A DNA stretch of 63,157 nt from Streptomyces brasiliensis. GTDB taxonomy: Bacteria > Actinomycetota > Actinomycetes > Streptomycetales > Streptomycetaceae. Below the pieces are notes generated by a model. It saw only the letters and a list, made by a program, of their open reading frames with translations, was not told the origin of the DNA and did no database searches. The position numbers and the translations under genes are program-made. The stretch covers positions 1-63,157 of the forward strand of contig NZ_BMQA01000042.1 in NCBI RefSeq assembly GCF_014647875.1, given 5' to 3'. Shown here piece by piece: positions 25,257 to 33,629 of the stretch (the stretch's first letter is position 1; every line of letters begins with the position of its first letter).

Positions 25257-25294
25257 GGTGCGGGCCGGGGGCCGTTCAGCCCCTGGCCCGCACC
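25257..25294 (+). terminator. Strong hairpin after the geranylgeranyl reductase gene
   Basis: Arms of 16 bases (25257-25272 and 25279-25294) pair with a single G-T wobble around the loop CGTTCA. It starts 33 bases after the stop codon of the reductase gene and lacks a T-run, the usual form in Streptomyces. Confidence 0.75.
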
Positions 25295-25355
25295 CGGCGG
25301 GCGCCGCACACTGACCTTGCGGAACCCCTTCGGCCCGGATCGCAGGTGCAGTCCC

Positions 25356-25664
25356 ATGAAGAATCCGGCAGCCCTCCTGCCCCTCGCCCTCGTGGCGGCG
25401 GCCCTCGTCGGTGCCACCGTCGTCGCGCGCCGCCGCGGCTACCGCCTGGGCACCGACACCGTCGTCCGGTGCCGCGACGGCCACCTCTCCACGACCATCT
25501 GGATCCCGGGTGCGTCCTTCAAGGCCGTACGCCTCGGCCCGTACCGCTGGCAGTACTGCCCGGTCGGCCGCCACTGGGCATGGGTCGTGCCGGTGCGGGA
25601 CTCCGACCTGACGCCCGAGGACAGGCAGCGCGCCGAGGCGCACCACGACGTGCGGGTGCCCTGA
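25356..25664 (+). CDS. Small membrane-anchored protein, function unknown
   Basis: 102 residues: a hydrophobic N-terminal helix (about 4-24) followed by basic residues (ARRRGYRLG) and a compact domain containing CRDGH, TTIWIPG and RWQYCPVGRHW. Its two Cys-x-x-x-His stretches could bind a metal or form a disulfide. ATG 25356 has GCAGGTG about 9 bases upstream and follows the terminator of the previous gene. It converges on the deformylase gene. No family recognised. Confidence 0.65.
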   Translation: MKNPAALLPLALVAAALVGATVVARRRGYRLGTDTVVRCRDGHLSTTIWIPGASFKAVRLGPYRWQYCPVGRHWAWVVPVRDSDLTPEDRQRAEAHHDVRVP

Positions 25665-25679
25665 CGGCCAGGACGGCCT

Positions 25680-26309
25680 TCAGGAGCCGTTCAGCGCGGC
25701 CTCGTTGGCGGCCCGGCGGGCGAAGACCTCCTCCCGGCGGTCCGCCACCTGCCGCAACGCCTCCTTGCGCTCCCGCTTCGAGAGCCGGTCGATGTACACG
25801 TGCCCGTTGACGTGATCGGTCTCATGGGCGAGGCAGCGCGCGAAGTAACCGGTGCCCTCGATGACGAGCGGGTTGCCGTCCTTGTCCTGTCCGCGTACGA
25901 CGGCCCGGTCGGGACGCGGTACGTCCATCGTCGCGCCCGGCACCGACAGACACCCCTCGCCCTCGTCGAGCAGCCGCCGGTGGCCCGGGCCCGCCTGGTC
26001 GAGGACCGGATTGACGATGTGCCCGACATGCCGGACACCGTCGTCGTCGGGGCAGTCGTAGACGAACAGCCGCAGTCCGACACCGACTTGGTTCGCCGCG
26101 AGTCCCGCCCCGTCGGCGATGTACATCGTCAGGAACATGTCGTCGATGAGCGCGGCGAGGTCGGGCCCGAACTCCGTGACGTCCCGGCACGGCTTGTGCA
26201 GGACCTCCTCGCCGACCTCGGTGATGCGCCGTACCGCACCACGCCGGGCCTCGGGCGCGAGCCGCGGATAGGAGCCGACGGGCCTGCCTTGCACGAACAC
26301 GCTGGGCAT
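25680..26309 (-). CDS. def: Peptide deformylase
   Basis: 209-residue metalloenzyme that removes the formyl group from new proteins. All three motifs are present: GAGLAANQ (67-74), EGCLS (118-122; Cys120 ligand) and HETDH (162-166; two His ligands and the catalytic Glu). The C-terminal extension of 40 residues (basic, then Ala-rich) is common in actinobacteria. The start is ATG 26309. Streptomyces species usually carry more than one deformylase, so this need not be the only copy. Confidence 0.93.
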   Translation of the reverse strand: MPSVFVQGRPVGSYPRLAPEARRGAVRRITEVGEEVLHKPCRDVTEFGPDLAALIDDMFLTMYIADGAGLAANQVGVGLRLFVYDCPDDDGVRHVGHIVNPVLDQAGPGHRRLLDEGEGCLSVPGATMDVPRPDRAVVRGQDKDGNPLVIEGTGYFARCLAHETDHVNGHVYIDRLSKRERKEALRQVADRREEVFARRAANEAALNGS

Positions 26310-26400
26310 CGCTGTTTCTCCTAGTGCTTGTGAGGATGCTGTGGGTGACAGGGCCGACGGGGTTCCGGCCTGCGGAGCCCCTGCCTACCCTCCGGTTCTC

Positions 26401-28215
26401 ATGACAACAGAACCCGTGCAGCGGTCGCACGAGAACCCCGGACCGACCCGCAGACGCTTCCTGGCGGCCGCCGGGGGAGCGGTCGGCGCCACCGCCTCAT
26501 GGCCCGCCGGCAGCGCCGCGGCGGCCTCCTCGAGCAAGCGCGTCGCCGTCCTCGGCGGCGGCGTCTCCGGCCTCAGCGCCGCCCAGGAACTCGCCGAGCG
26601 CGGCTACGCCGTCACCGTCTACGAGTACTACGACGCCCTCGGCGGCAAGGCACGCTCCATGGACGTCCCCGGCACCGGCACGGACGGCCGCAAGCCCCTC
26701 CCCGGCGAGCACGGCTTCCGCTTCTTCCCCGGCTTCTACCGGAACCTGCCGGACATGATGCGCCGCATCCCCTTCCCCGGCAACGCACACGGCGTCCACG
26801 ACAACCTCCGCAGCGGTACGGAGGCGCTGTTCGCCCGCGACGCCGGTCGTCCGGATCTGCACTTCCCGCTGCGCCGGGCCACCACCCCGCCGGCGCCCGG
26901 CGACCTCACCACGAGCTGGATCCGCGACCAGATCCTCTCCGTCCTCGACGAGGGCACCCGCCTGCCCGCGCACGAGGCCGCCTACTTCGCCGACCGTCTC
27001 CTGGTCCACCTCACCAGCTGCGACGCCCGCCGCGAGGACCAGTGGGAGAAGACGGCTTGGTGGGACTTCATCCGCGCCGGCGACATGAGCCGCGAATACC
27101 AGGTGGTCCTCGGCATCGGCCAGACCCGCAACCTCGTCGCCACCCGCGCCGAGATCGCCTCCACCCGCACGGTCGGCCGCGTCATCATCGAGGCCCTGCT
27201 GCTGTGGGGGCTGCTCGGCCGGGGCATGGACGGCGACGCCGACATCGACCGCGTGCTCAACGCCCCGACGAGCGAGGCCTGGATCGACCCCTGGGAGGCC
27301 CATCTGCGCTCCCTCGGCGTCGAGTTCGTCCTCGGCACGGAGGCCCGCGAGGTGGTGTACGAGGGCGGCCGCGTGACCGGCGTGCGCGTCGCGGCCCGCG
27401 GCGGCGGCCAGGAGCGCACCGTCACAGCCGACCACTACGTCTCCGCGCTGCCCGTCGAGCATGCGCGCCTGACATGGGGCCCGGCCCTGCGCGCGGCCGA
27501 CCCGCAGCTCGGCCGCTGTGACGCGCTGCGGACGGACTGGATGACCGGCGTGATGTTCTATCTGCGCTCACCCACGCCCGTCGTGCACGGCCACATCAAC
27601 TGCCTCGACTCGCCCTGGGCGGTGACGGGCATCGGACAGGCCCAGTTCTGGGACGTACGGGACTTTTCGCGCGACTACGGGGACGGCCGGGCTCGCGACT
27701 GTCTCTCGGCGATCATCTCCGAGTGGGACAAGCCCGGCATCCTGTACGGCAAGACGGCCCGCGAGTGCACGAAGGACGAGATCGTCGCCGAACTGTGGGC
27801 CCAGCTGAAGGACGGCCTGAACGACTCCGGCAAGACGACGCTCAGGGACGAGGACCGGCTCGGCTGGTTCATGGACCCGGCGGTGACCGGCCTCGGCGGC
27901 CCCGACCCGCAGAACCGCGAGCAGCTGCTCATCCACCCCACGGGCACGCTCTACAACCGTCCGTCGGCCAGGACGGCGGTGTCGAACTTCTTCCTGGCCG
28001 GCGACTACATCCGCACGGACGTGGACCTGGCCACGATGGAGGGCGCCAACGAGGCCGCGCGACGGGCCGTCAACGCGCTACTGGATGCGGACAATTCGGA
28101 CGTCGAGCGGTGCCGGATCCGGGAACTGTTCCGTCCTCCGGAGATGGAACCCCTCAAGCGGGTCGACGAACTGCGCTACCGCCTCGGCCTGCCCAACACC
28201 TTCGACCTGGGCTAG
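26401..28215 (+). CDS. Tat-exported FAD-dependent amine-oxidase-like oxidoreductase
   Basis: 604 residues. A twin-arginine signal (TRRRFLAAAGGAVGA, about 16-30, with an Ala-rich tail) precedes the FAD fold VAVLGGGVSGLSAA (52-57 glycines) and YEYYDALGGKARS; the C-terminal FAD segment is FFLAGDYIRTDVDLATMEGA. This is the flavin amine oxidase/phytoene-desaturase fold; the closest types I know are hydroxysqualene dehydroxylase-like enzymes. The Tat signal means it is folded with FAD before export. The substrate is unknown. ATG 26401 is preferred because it places the RR motif correctly; an upstream extension in frame adds no motif. Confidence 0.8.
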   Translation: MTTEPVQRSHENPGPTRRRFLAAAGGAVGATASWPAGSAAAASSSKRVAVLGGGVSGLSAAQELAERGYAVTVYEYYDALGGKARSMDVPGTGTDGRKPLPGEHGFRFFPGFYRNLPDMMRRIPFPGNAHGVHDNLRSGTEALFARDAGRPDLHFPLRRATTPPAPGDLTTSWIRDQILSVLDEGTRLPAHEAAYFADRLLVHLTSCDARREDQWEKTAWWDFIRAGDMSREYQVVLGIGQTRNLVATRAEIASTRTVGRVIIEALLLWGLLGRGMDGDADIDRVLNAPTSEAWIDPWEAHLRSLGVEFVLGTEAREVVYEGGRVTGVRVAARGGGQERTVTADHYVSALPVEHARLTWGPALRAADPQLGRCDALRTDWMTGVMFYLRSPTPVVHGHINCLDSPWAVTGIGQAQFWDVRDFSRDYGDGRARDCLSAIISEWDKPGILYGKTARECTKDEIVAELWAQLKDGLNDSGKTTLRDEDRLGWFMDPAVTGLGGPDPQNREQLLIHPTGTLYNRPSARTAVSNFFLAGDYIRTDVDLATMEGANEAARRAVNALLDADNSDVERCRIRELFRPPEMEPLKRVDELRYRLGLPNTFDLG

Positions 28216-28239
28216 ACCGGAGAAAGTCCGGGATGTGGA

Positions 28240-28276
28240 GGAAGGGCCGCTGCCCCCGAGCGGCTGCGGCCCTTCC
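28240..28276 (+). terminator. Hairpin between converging genes
   Basis: Perfect 11-bp arms GGAAGGGCCGC (28240-28250) and GCGGCCCTTCC (28266-28276). It lies between the stop of the flavoprotein gene (28215) and the stop of the leftward NlpC/P60 gene (28291), so it can serve both. Confidence 0.75.
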
Positions 28277-28290
28277 GTACGGCGGTGTGC

Positions 28291-29118
28291 TCAGAGCACC
28301 CGCACGGCGCCGGACGGCGGGTCGTACGACAGCGGCTTCTCGACGACGCCGCTGGAGGGGTTCTGCGCGCCGACGAACATGCCGTCGCCGACGTACACCG
28401 CCACGTGGTAGGCGCTGCCCGCACCGCCCCAGTAGAGGATGTCGCCCGGCTGCAGGTTGCTCAGCGAGACCTGGGTGCCGGCGGTGGACTGGTCCTGCGC
28501 GACCCGCGGCAGGTTGATGCCGACCTGCTTGAAGGCCGCCTGGACGAGACCGGAGCAGTCGTAGGCCGACGGCCCGGTGGCGCCGGAGACATAGGCCTTG
28601 CCGACCTGGGCCTTCACGAAGGCGACGACCGTGGCGGCCGAACCGGTGGCTGTGGACGTGCTCGTGGAGCTGCCGCTGCTCGTGGCGGTGGCGGCGAGCG
28701 TGGTCCGCTCCGAGGAGCGCGAGGCGGCCTCGGCGGCGGCCTTGCGGGCGGCCGCCGCGGCGGCGGCCTTCTTCTTGGCCTCGGCCTTCGCCCTCGCCTT
28801 CGCCTTCGCCTCGGCGAGGTCCGCCTTGGCCTGCTTCGCGGCCTTTGCGGCGGCCGCGTCACGTTCGGCCTGCAGTTGGTAGTTCGCGGCGGCCTGCTGC
28901 GTGGCGTACGCGGACTGGGCGATCTGGGTGGCCATGTCCGCCGTCAGGGCGGGCAGTTCGAGCGTCTGGGTCGCCGGCTCGGCGGCGTACGCCGATGCCG
29001 ACGCACCGGCAGTGGCCAGGCTGAGGACGCCACCGGCAACTCCGGCCCGCATCGCGATGGTCGACGCGCTGCGGTTACGGGGCTTCCGGTGGCTGCGTAT
29101 GTGAGCGGTGTGGGACAT
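28291..29118 (-). CDS. Secreted NlpC/P60 cell-wall endopeptidase
   Basis: 275 residues. A signal peptide (about 1-46, ending SAYAAEPA) is followed by an Ala/Lys/Glu-rich coiled coil (about 60-135), a Ser/Thr linker (140-160) and the NlpC/P60 domain (about 162-275). Catalytic Cys188 is in YDCSGLVQAAF and His238 in AYHVAVYVGDGMF. These enzymes cut peptide stems in peptidoglycan. ATG 29118 is used; ATG 29148 (after a weak GAAGAT) would give a longer signal peptide. A long leader contains an MtrA/AfsQ1-type site. No c-di-AMP riboswitch is present here, unlike the transglycosylase gene at 51656. Confidence 0.88.
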   Translation of the reverse strand: MSHTAHIRSHRKPRNRSASTIAMRAGVAGGVLSLATAGASASAYAAEPATQTLELPALTADMATQIAQSAYATQQAAANYQLQAERDAAAAKAAKQAKADLAEAKAKARAKAEAKKKAAAAAAARKAAAEAASRSSERTTLAATATSSGSSTSTSTATGSAATVVAFVKAQVGKAYVSGATGPSAYDCSGLVQAAFKQVGINLPRVAQDQSTAGTQVSLSNLQPGDILYWGGAGSAYHVAVYVGDGMFVGAQNPSSGVVEKPLSYDPPSGAVRVL

Positions 29119-29258
29119 GGGAACAACCGGTATCAGGGGCTCCTTCATATCTTCAAGAAACGTGTGCTGCGCCACAGTTGCTCAATCGAGACCGTGAATC
29201 GCGGGCGCGACGTTCTTTATTGACGCCGTAACGGACATTGCGGACGTCGGTGATCAAG

Positions 29259-29272
29259 CCCATGATCATGGG
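29259..29272. promoter_or_regulatory. 14-bp perfect palindrome
   Basis: CCCATGATCATGGG is a complete palindrome 141-154 bases upstream of the NlpC/P60 start. It may bind a dimeric regulator or form a hairpin in the leader. No known family was matched. Confidence 0.4.
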
Positions 29273-29367
29273 GTTTCGTCATTACGCCCGAATTGCCCCG
29301 CGCTTACCATCCGTTGGAGCGTGTGGCCAAGCCTGGTTCTCAGACGACTCTCATGGATGTGGCGGAG

Positions 29368-29383
29368 GTCACGGAACGGTTAC
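29368..29383 (-). promoter_or_regulatory. MtrA/AfsQ1-type direct repeat upstream of NlpC/P60
   Basis: On the minus strand the sequence is GTAAC-CGTTCC-GTGAC, exactly the GTnAC-N6-GTnAC layout described for the OmpR-family regulators AfsQ1 and MtrA in actinomycetes. It is 250 bases upstream of the NlpC/P60 start and in the same orientation. In corynebacteria MtrA controls cell-wall peptidase genes, which fits. Binding is inferred, not shown. Confidence 0.5.
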
Positions 29384-29591
29384 CGGGACGGCCGCGTCTC
29401 ACGCGCCCGGAGCACGCCACGACTTCGTGAACGCATGCACGTGTCCACATCGCGCCCCGCGCCTCCCTCTGATGTGTGAATGCCGGGCTCTATCAAGTCG
29501 GTCGGTCCAGCGCCAATTTGCATGCAAGGGAACCCTCTTGATATGGAGACGACCCCTCCGGCCTGCGACGACGAGTGAAAATGTCACCTCT

Positions 29592-29627
29592 GGTGATCGC
29601 TCGAACGCTTCGAGTGCGAAGATCACC
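29592..29627. promoter_or_regulatory. Nested dyad in the nuo/NlpC control region
   Basis: Outer arms GGTGATC (29592-29598) and GATCACC (29621-29627) enclose an inner perfect hairpin CTCGAA-CGC-TTCGAG. It could insulate the two divergent units as a hairpin or bind a regulator. It is 237-272 bases upstream of nuoA. Confidence 0.4.
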
Positions 29628-29738
29628 GCTCATCCGACTTCATGATCCTTCGTCAGGTGGTGGAGATCACAAAGCTTGTGTAATACCCCGTGTCGCAGAT
29701 CACAGAGCGGCGGGCATAAGATGCGAGGCAGTTGGGCT

Positions 29739-29754
29739 TGTGACCTGCTTCACA
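29739..29754 (+). promoter_or_regulatory. Rex operator upstream of nuoA
   Basis: TGTGACCTGCTTCACA matches the Streptomyces Rex operator consensus TGTGAACNNNTTCACA at 12 of 13 defined positions. The nuo operon is a known target of the NADH/NAD+ sensor Rex in S. coelicolor. The site is 109 bases before the nuoA start, so it would overlap or lie next to the promoter and repress the operon when NADH is low. It also fits a generic CRP palindrome, but the known target makes Rex the better call. Confidence 0.85.
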
Positions 29755-29863
29755 TGTTCTCGATCTTCGTCCGGGACGAGCGAGGCGCGTGGGACGGGTG
29801 AGGCGGATGCGAGCCCGACGCCAACCGCCAGCAGTCAGTGCCGACTGAGAGGAGCGAGGAGCG

Positions 29864-30223
29864 GTGAACGCGTATGCGCCCATCCTCGTACTGGGAGCCC
29901 TCGGGGCAGGCTTTGCGATCTTCTCCGTGGTCATGGCCACGCTGATCGGGCCCAAGCGGTACAACCGCGCGAAGGTCGAGGCCTATGAATGCGGCATCGA
30001 GCCGACCCCCACGCCGGCCGGCGGCGGGCGCTTCCCGATCAAGTACTACCTGACGGCGATGCTCTTCATCGTCTTCGACATCGAGATCGTCTTCCTCTAC
30101 CCCTGGGCCGTCACCTTCGACGCCCTGGGTGTTTTCGGGCTCGTGGAGATGCTGCTCTTCGTGCTCACCGTCTTCGTCGCGTACGCGTACGTATGGCGGC
30201 GCGGCGGCCTGGAATGGGACTGA
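29864..30223 (+). CDS. nuoA: NADH-quinone oxidoreductase subunit A
   Basis: 119-residue membrane subunit of complex I with three helices (about 6-28, 60-82, 88-110). The conserved loop EAYECGIEP and the segment FIVFDIEIVFLYPWA are both present; this loop lies at the quinone-site interface in known structures. GTG 29864 follows the strong site GAGGAGCGAGGAG. First gene of the complete nuoA-N operon; transcription is probably under Rex control. Confidence 0.97.
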   Translation: MNAYAPILVLGALGAGFAIFSVVMATLIGPKRYNRAKVEAYECGIEPTPTPAGGGRFPIKYYLTAMLFIVFDIEIVFLYPWAVTFDALGVFGLVEMLLFVLTVFVAYAYVWRRGGLEWD

Positions 30224-30236
30224 GGGGCCTAAGGAC

Positions 30237-30791
30237 ATGGGACTCGAAGAAAAGCTGCCGAGCGGCTTCCTGCTGACCACCGTCGAGCAGGCCGCGGGCT
30301 GGGTGCGCAAGTCGTCCGTCTTCCCCGCGACGTTCGGCCTCGCCTGCTGTGCCATCGAGATGATGACCACCGGCGCCGGCCGTTACGACTTGGCGCGCTT
30401 CGGCATGGAGGTCTTCCGCGGCTCGCCGCGGCAGGCGGACCTGATGATCGTCGCGGGCCGGGTCAGCCAGAAGATGGCGCCGGTGCTGCGGCAGGTCTAC
30501 GACCAGATGCCCAACCCGAAGTGGGTGATCTCCATGGGCGTCTGCGCCTCCTCGGGCGGCATGTTCAACAACTACGCGATCGTCCAGGGTGTCGACCATG
30601 TCGTCCCGGTCGACATCTATCTCCCCGGCTGCCCGCCCCGGCCCGAGATGCTGATGGACGCGATCCTCAAGCTCCACCAGAAGATCCAGTCCTCCAAGCT
30701 CGGCGTCAACGCCGAGGAAGCGGCCCGCGAGGCGGAGGAGGCGGCGCTCAAGGCCCTGCCCACGATCGAGATGAAGGGGCTGCTGCGGTGA
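30237..30791 (+). CDS. nuoB: NADH-quinone oxidoreductase subunit B
   Basis: 184 residues, peripheral arm subunit carrying the last iron-sulfur cluster (N2) before quinone. The four ligands are visible: Cys37 and Cys38 in GLACCAIEMM, Cys103 in GVCASSGG and Cys132 in PGCPPRPE. The C-terminal helix is Ala/Glu-rich. ATG 30237 follows AAGGA; it is 13 bases after nuoA and overlaps nuoC by four bases (GTGA). Confidence 0.97.
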   Translation: MGLEEKLPSGFLLTTVEQAAGWVRKSSVFPATFGLACCAIEMMTTGAGRYDLARFGMEVFRGSPRQADLMIVAGRVSQKMAPVLRQVYDQMPNPKWVISMGVCASSGGMFNNYAIVQGVDHVVPVDIYLPGCPPRPEMLMDAILKLHQKIQSSKLGVNAEEAAREAEEAALKALPTIEMKGLLR

Positions 30792-31531
30792 GTGACGCGA
30801 ACGGCACCAACGGGGTCAACCCCGAGAAGGACCTCGGCGCCTCCAACCTCCCCGGCCAGCGCGGCGAGGGCGGCGAGGAGATCCGCGTCCAGCGCGGCAT
30901 GTTCGGTGCCGACAACGGCGGGGACACCTCCGGCTACGGCGGACTGGTCCGCTCCATCCGACTCCCCGGGCCTGCGACCCGCCCCTACGGCGGCTGGTTC
31001 GACGAGGTCGCCGACGAACTCGAGGGCGCCCTGGAGGAGCAGGGACTCGTTCCCGGGAACGCCATCGAGAAGACGGTCGTCGACCGGGACGAACTCACCT
31101 TCCACATCGAGCGCGAGCACCTGCTGCGCGTCGCCCGCACCCTGCGCGACGACCCGGCCCTGCGCTTCGAACTGTGCACCGGCGTGAGCGGCGTCCACTA
31201 TCTCCAGGACAAGGGCCGGGAGCTGCACGCCGTCTACCACCTGCGCTCGATCACCCACAACCGGCTGATCCGCATCGAGGTCAGCGCCCCCGACAGCGAC
31301 CCGCACATCCCGTCGCTGGTGTCGGTCTATCCGACCAACGACTGGCACGAGCGGGAGACCTACGACTTCTTCGGGATCGTCTTCGACGGTCACCCGGCCC
31401 TGACGCGGATCATGATGCCGGACGACTGGCAGGGCCATCCGCAGCGCAAGGACTACCCCCTCGGCGGCATCCCCGTCGAGTACAAGGGCGCCCAGATCCC
31501 GGCTCCGGACCAGCGGAGGTCGTACTCGTGA
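30788..31531 (+). CDS. nuoC: NADH-quinone oxidoreductase subunit C
   Basis: 247 residues. The conserved 30-kDa subunit core is in the C-terminal half, ending in YPTNDWHERETYDFFGIVFDGHP and PQRKDYPLGGIPVEYKG. The first 80 residues are a flexible, Gly/Asp-rich extension common in actinobacterial NuoC. It binds NuoD and NuoB in the connecting module. It overlaps nuoB and nuoD by four bases each. Confidence 0.96.
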   Translation: MSDANGTNGVNPEKDLGASNLPGQRGEGGEEIRVQRGMFGADNGGDTSGYGGLVRSIRLPGPATRPYGGWFDEVADELEGALEEQGLVPGNAIEKTVVDRDELTFHIEREHLLRVARTLRDDPALRFELCTGVSGVHYLQDKGRELHAVYHLRSITHNRLIRIEVSAPDSDPHIPSLVSVYPTNDWHERETYDFFGIVFDGHPALTRIMMPDDWQGHPQRKDYPLGGIPVEYKGAQIPAPDQRRSYS

Positions 31532-32850
31532 GCACGCAGTCAGCAGCCGCCCGTGAAACCACCGAGGGCACCGTATACACGGTGACCGGCGGCGACTGGG
31601 ACGAGGTCGTCCAGACCGCGGCCCGCGCCGACGACGAGCGCATCGTCGTCAACATGGGTCCCCAGCACCCGTCCACCCACGGTGTGCTCCGCCTGATCCT
31701 GGAGATCGAGGGCGAGACGGTCACCGAGGCCCGGTGCGGCATCGGCTACCTCCACACCGGTATCGAGAAGAACCTCGAGTACCGCACGTGGACGCAGGGC
31801 ACCACGTTCGTGACGCGCATGGATTACCTGACGTCCTTCTTCAATGAGACCGCCTACTGTCTCGCCGTCGAGAAGCTCCTCGGTATCGAGGAGCAGATCA
31901 CCGAGCGCGCCACGATCATCCGGGTGCTCCTGATGGAGCTGAACCGGCTGTCCTCGCACCTGGTGTGCATCGCCACCGGTGGCATGGAGCTGGGCGCCAC
32001 CACGATCATGATCTACGGATTCCGTGATCGTGAAATGATTCTCGACATCTACGAGCTGGTCACGGGCCTGCGGATGAACCACGCGTACATCCGGCCCGGC
32101 GGACTCGCCCAGGACCTGCCGCCGGGCGCGGTGGACCAGATCCGCGAGTTCGTGAAGAAGATGAAGAAGAACCTCCTGGAGTACGACAAGCTCGCCACCG
32201 GGAACCCCATTTTCAAGGCCCGTATGCAGGGCATCGGCTACCTCGACCTGGCCGGCTGCATGGCCCTGGGTGCCACCGGCCCGATCCTGCGCTCCGCCGG
32301 CCTGCCGCACGACCTGCGCAAGACGCAGCCGTACTGCGGCTACGAGACCTACGACTTCGAGATCCCGACCGCCGACACCTGCGACGCCTACGGCCGCTTC
32401 CTGATCCGGCTGGAGGAGATGCGCCAGTCGCTCGGGATCGTCGAGCAGTGCCTGGACCGGCTCCAGCCCGGACCGGTCATGGTCGCCGACAAGAAGATCG
32501 CCTGGCCCGCCCAGCTCGCCCTGGGACCGGACGGACTCGGCAACTCTCTCGACCACATCAAGAAGATCATGGGCACCTCCATGGAGGCCTTGATCCACCA
32601 CTTCAAGCTGGTGACCGAGGGCTTCCGCGTCCCGCCGGGACAGGTGTACGCGGCCGTCGAGTCGCCGAAGGGCGAACTCGGGGTGCATGCCGTGTCCGAC
32701 GGCGGCACCCGCCCCTACCGGGTCCACTTCCGCGACCCGTCCTTCACCAACCTGCAGGCCATGGCGGCGATGTGCGAGGGCGGCCAGGTCGCCGACGTCA
32801 TCGTCGCCGTCGCGTCCATCGACCCCGTGATGGGAGGCGTCGACCGGTGA
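31528..32850 (+). CDS. nuoD: NADH-quinone oxidoreductase subunit D
   Basis: 440 residues, the 49-kDa subunit that forms the quinone-binding pocket with NuoB. Seen landmarks: NMGPQHPSTHGVLR near residue 42, RCGIGYLHTGIEKN, RMDYLTSFFNE and the C-terminal DPVMGGVDR. About the first 35 residues are an actinobacterial extension. GTG 31528 overlaps the nuoC stop, which fixes the start against a longer open frame. Confidence 0.97.
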   Translation: MSTQSAAARETTEGTVYTVTGGDWDEVVQTAARADDERIVVNMGPQHPSTHGVLRLILEIEGETVTEARCGIGYLHTGIEKNLEYRTWTQGTTFVTRMDYLTSFFNETAYCLAVEKLLGIEEQITERATIIRVLLMELNRLSSHLVCIATGGMELGATTIMIYGFRDREMILDIYELVTGLRMNHAYIRPGGLAQDLPPGAVDQIREFVKKMKKNLLEYDKLATGNPIFKARMQGIGYLDLAGCMALGATGPILRSAGLPHDLRKTQPYCGYETYDFEIPTADTCDAYGRFLIRLEEMRQSLGIVEQCLDRLQPGPVMVADKKIAWPAQLALGPDGLGNSLDHIKKIMGTSMEALIHHFKLVTEGFRVPPGQVYAAVESPKGELGVHAVSDGGTRPYRVHFRDPSFTNLQAMAAMCEGGQVADVIVAVASIDPVMGGVDR

Positions 32851-33629
32851 CCACCAGTTCTTCGGAGCGGGGCGTCAGCCTGGGCATGCCCGAACTGCCC
32901 GCACCCGCGTATCCGGACGACGTCCGGGCCCGGCTGGAGGCGGACGCGCGTGAGATCATCGCGCGTTACCCCGACTCCCGGTCCGCCCTGCTGCCGATGC
33001 TGCACCTCGTGCAGTCGGAGGAGGGCCATGTCACGCGCACCGGGATGCAGTTCTGCGCGGACATGCTGGACCTGACCACGGCCGAGGTCACCGCGGTCGC
33101 CACCTTCTACACCATGTACCGGCGCAAGCCCTCCGGTGACTACCAGGTGGGTGTGTGCACCAACACCCTGTGCGCGGTCATGGGCGGTGACGCGATCTTC
33201 GAGACGCTCCAGGAGCACCTCGGCGTCGGCAACGGCGAGACCACCGACGACGGCAAGGTCACCCTGGAGCACATCGAGTGCAACGCGGCCTGCGACTACG
33301 CGCCGGTCGTGATGGTCAACTGGGAGTTCTTCGACAACCAGACCCCGGCCAGCGCAGCGCGCCTCGTCGACGACCTGCGGGAGGGGCGTCCCGTCGAGCC
33401 CACGCGCGGGGCGCGCCTGTGCACCTTCAAGGAGACCGCCCGGATCCTGGCGGGCTTCCCCGACGAGCGGCCGGGGGCCGTCGAGGAGAGCGGCAGCGCG
33501 GGACCCGCATCGCTGGTGGGCCTTCGCCTGGCAAGGGGAGAGGCCGCACACACGCGTGTGGTCCATCCGCGGGCCCAGGAACCTCAGGACACGCCGTCCA
33601 ACGGCCCGGCATCCGAGGAGGGGGAGTGA
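32847..33629 (+). CDS. nuoE: NADH-quinone oxidoreductase subunit E
   Basis: 260 residues; the 24-kDa subunit with a thioredoxin-like 2Fe-2S domain. Ligands Cys104 and Cys109 (CTNTLC) and Cys145 and Cys149 (ECNAACD) are present. The C-terminal 75 residues, rich in Arg, Pro and Gly, extend beyond the usual length of about 165-200 and appear disordered. GTG 32847 overlaps nuoD, and the stop overlaps the start region of nuoF. Confidence 0.96.
   Translation: MTTSSSERGVSLGMPELPAPAYPDDVRARLEADAREIIARYPDSRSALLPMLHLVQSEEGHVTRTGMQFCADMLDLTTAEVTAVATFYTMYRRKPSGDYQVGVCTNTLCAVMGGDAIFETLQEHLGVGNGETTDDGKVTLEHIECNAACDYAPVVMVNWEFFDNQTPASAARLVDDLREGRPVEPTRGARLCTFKETARILAGFPDERPGAVEESGSAGPASLVGLRLARGEAAHTRVVHPRAQEPQDTPSNGPASEEGE

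Larger units (their letters stand above)
29119..29863. other. Long divergent control region between NlpC/P60 and nuoA
   Basis: 745 bases without a gene, less GC-rich than the flanks. From left to right it holds a 14-bp palindrome (29259-29272), a GTnAC direct repeat (29368-29383), a 10-bp palindrome TTGCATGCAA (29518-29527), a nested dyad GGTGATC/GATCACC (29592-29627), and a Rex operator (29739-29754). The nuoA ribosome binding site, a doubled GAGGAGCGAGGAG, ends at about 29861. Both divergent promoters lie here. Confidence 0.7.

Noticed and set aside
29119..29560. c-di-AMP riboswitch before the NlpC/P60 gene
   Set aside because: Streptomyces hydrolase genes often have one, but none of the blocks GCCGAATCC, GGGGTGAA or CCCGACAGCT is found on the relevant strand here.
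29739..29754. CRP site before nuoA
   Set aside because: The palindrome fits CRP too, but the Rex consensus fits at 12 of 13 positions and nuo is a known Rex target.
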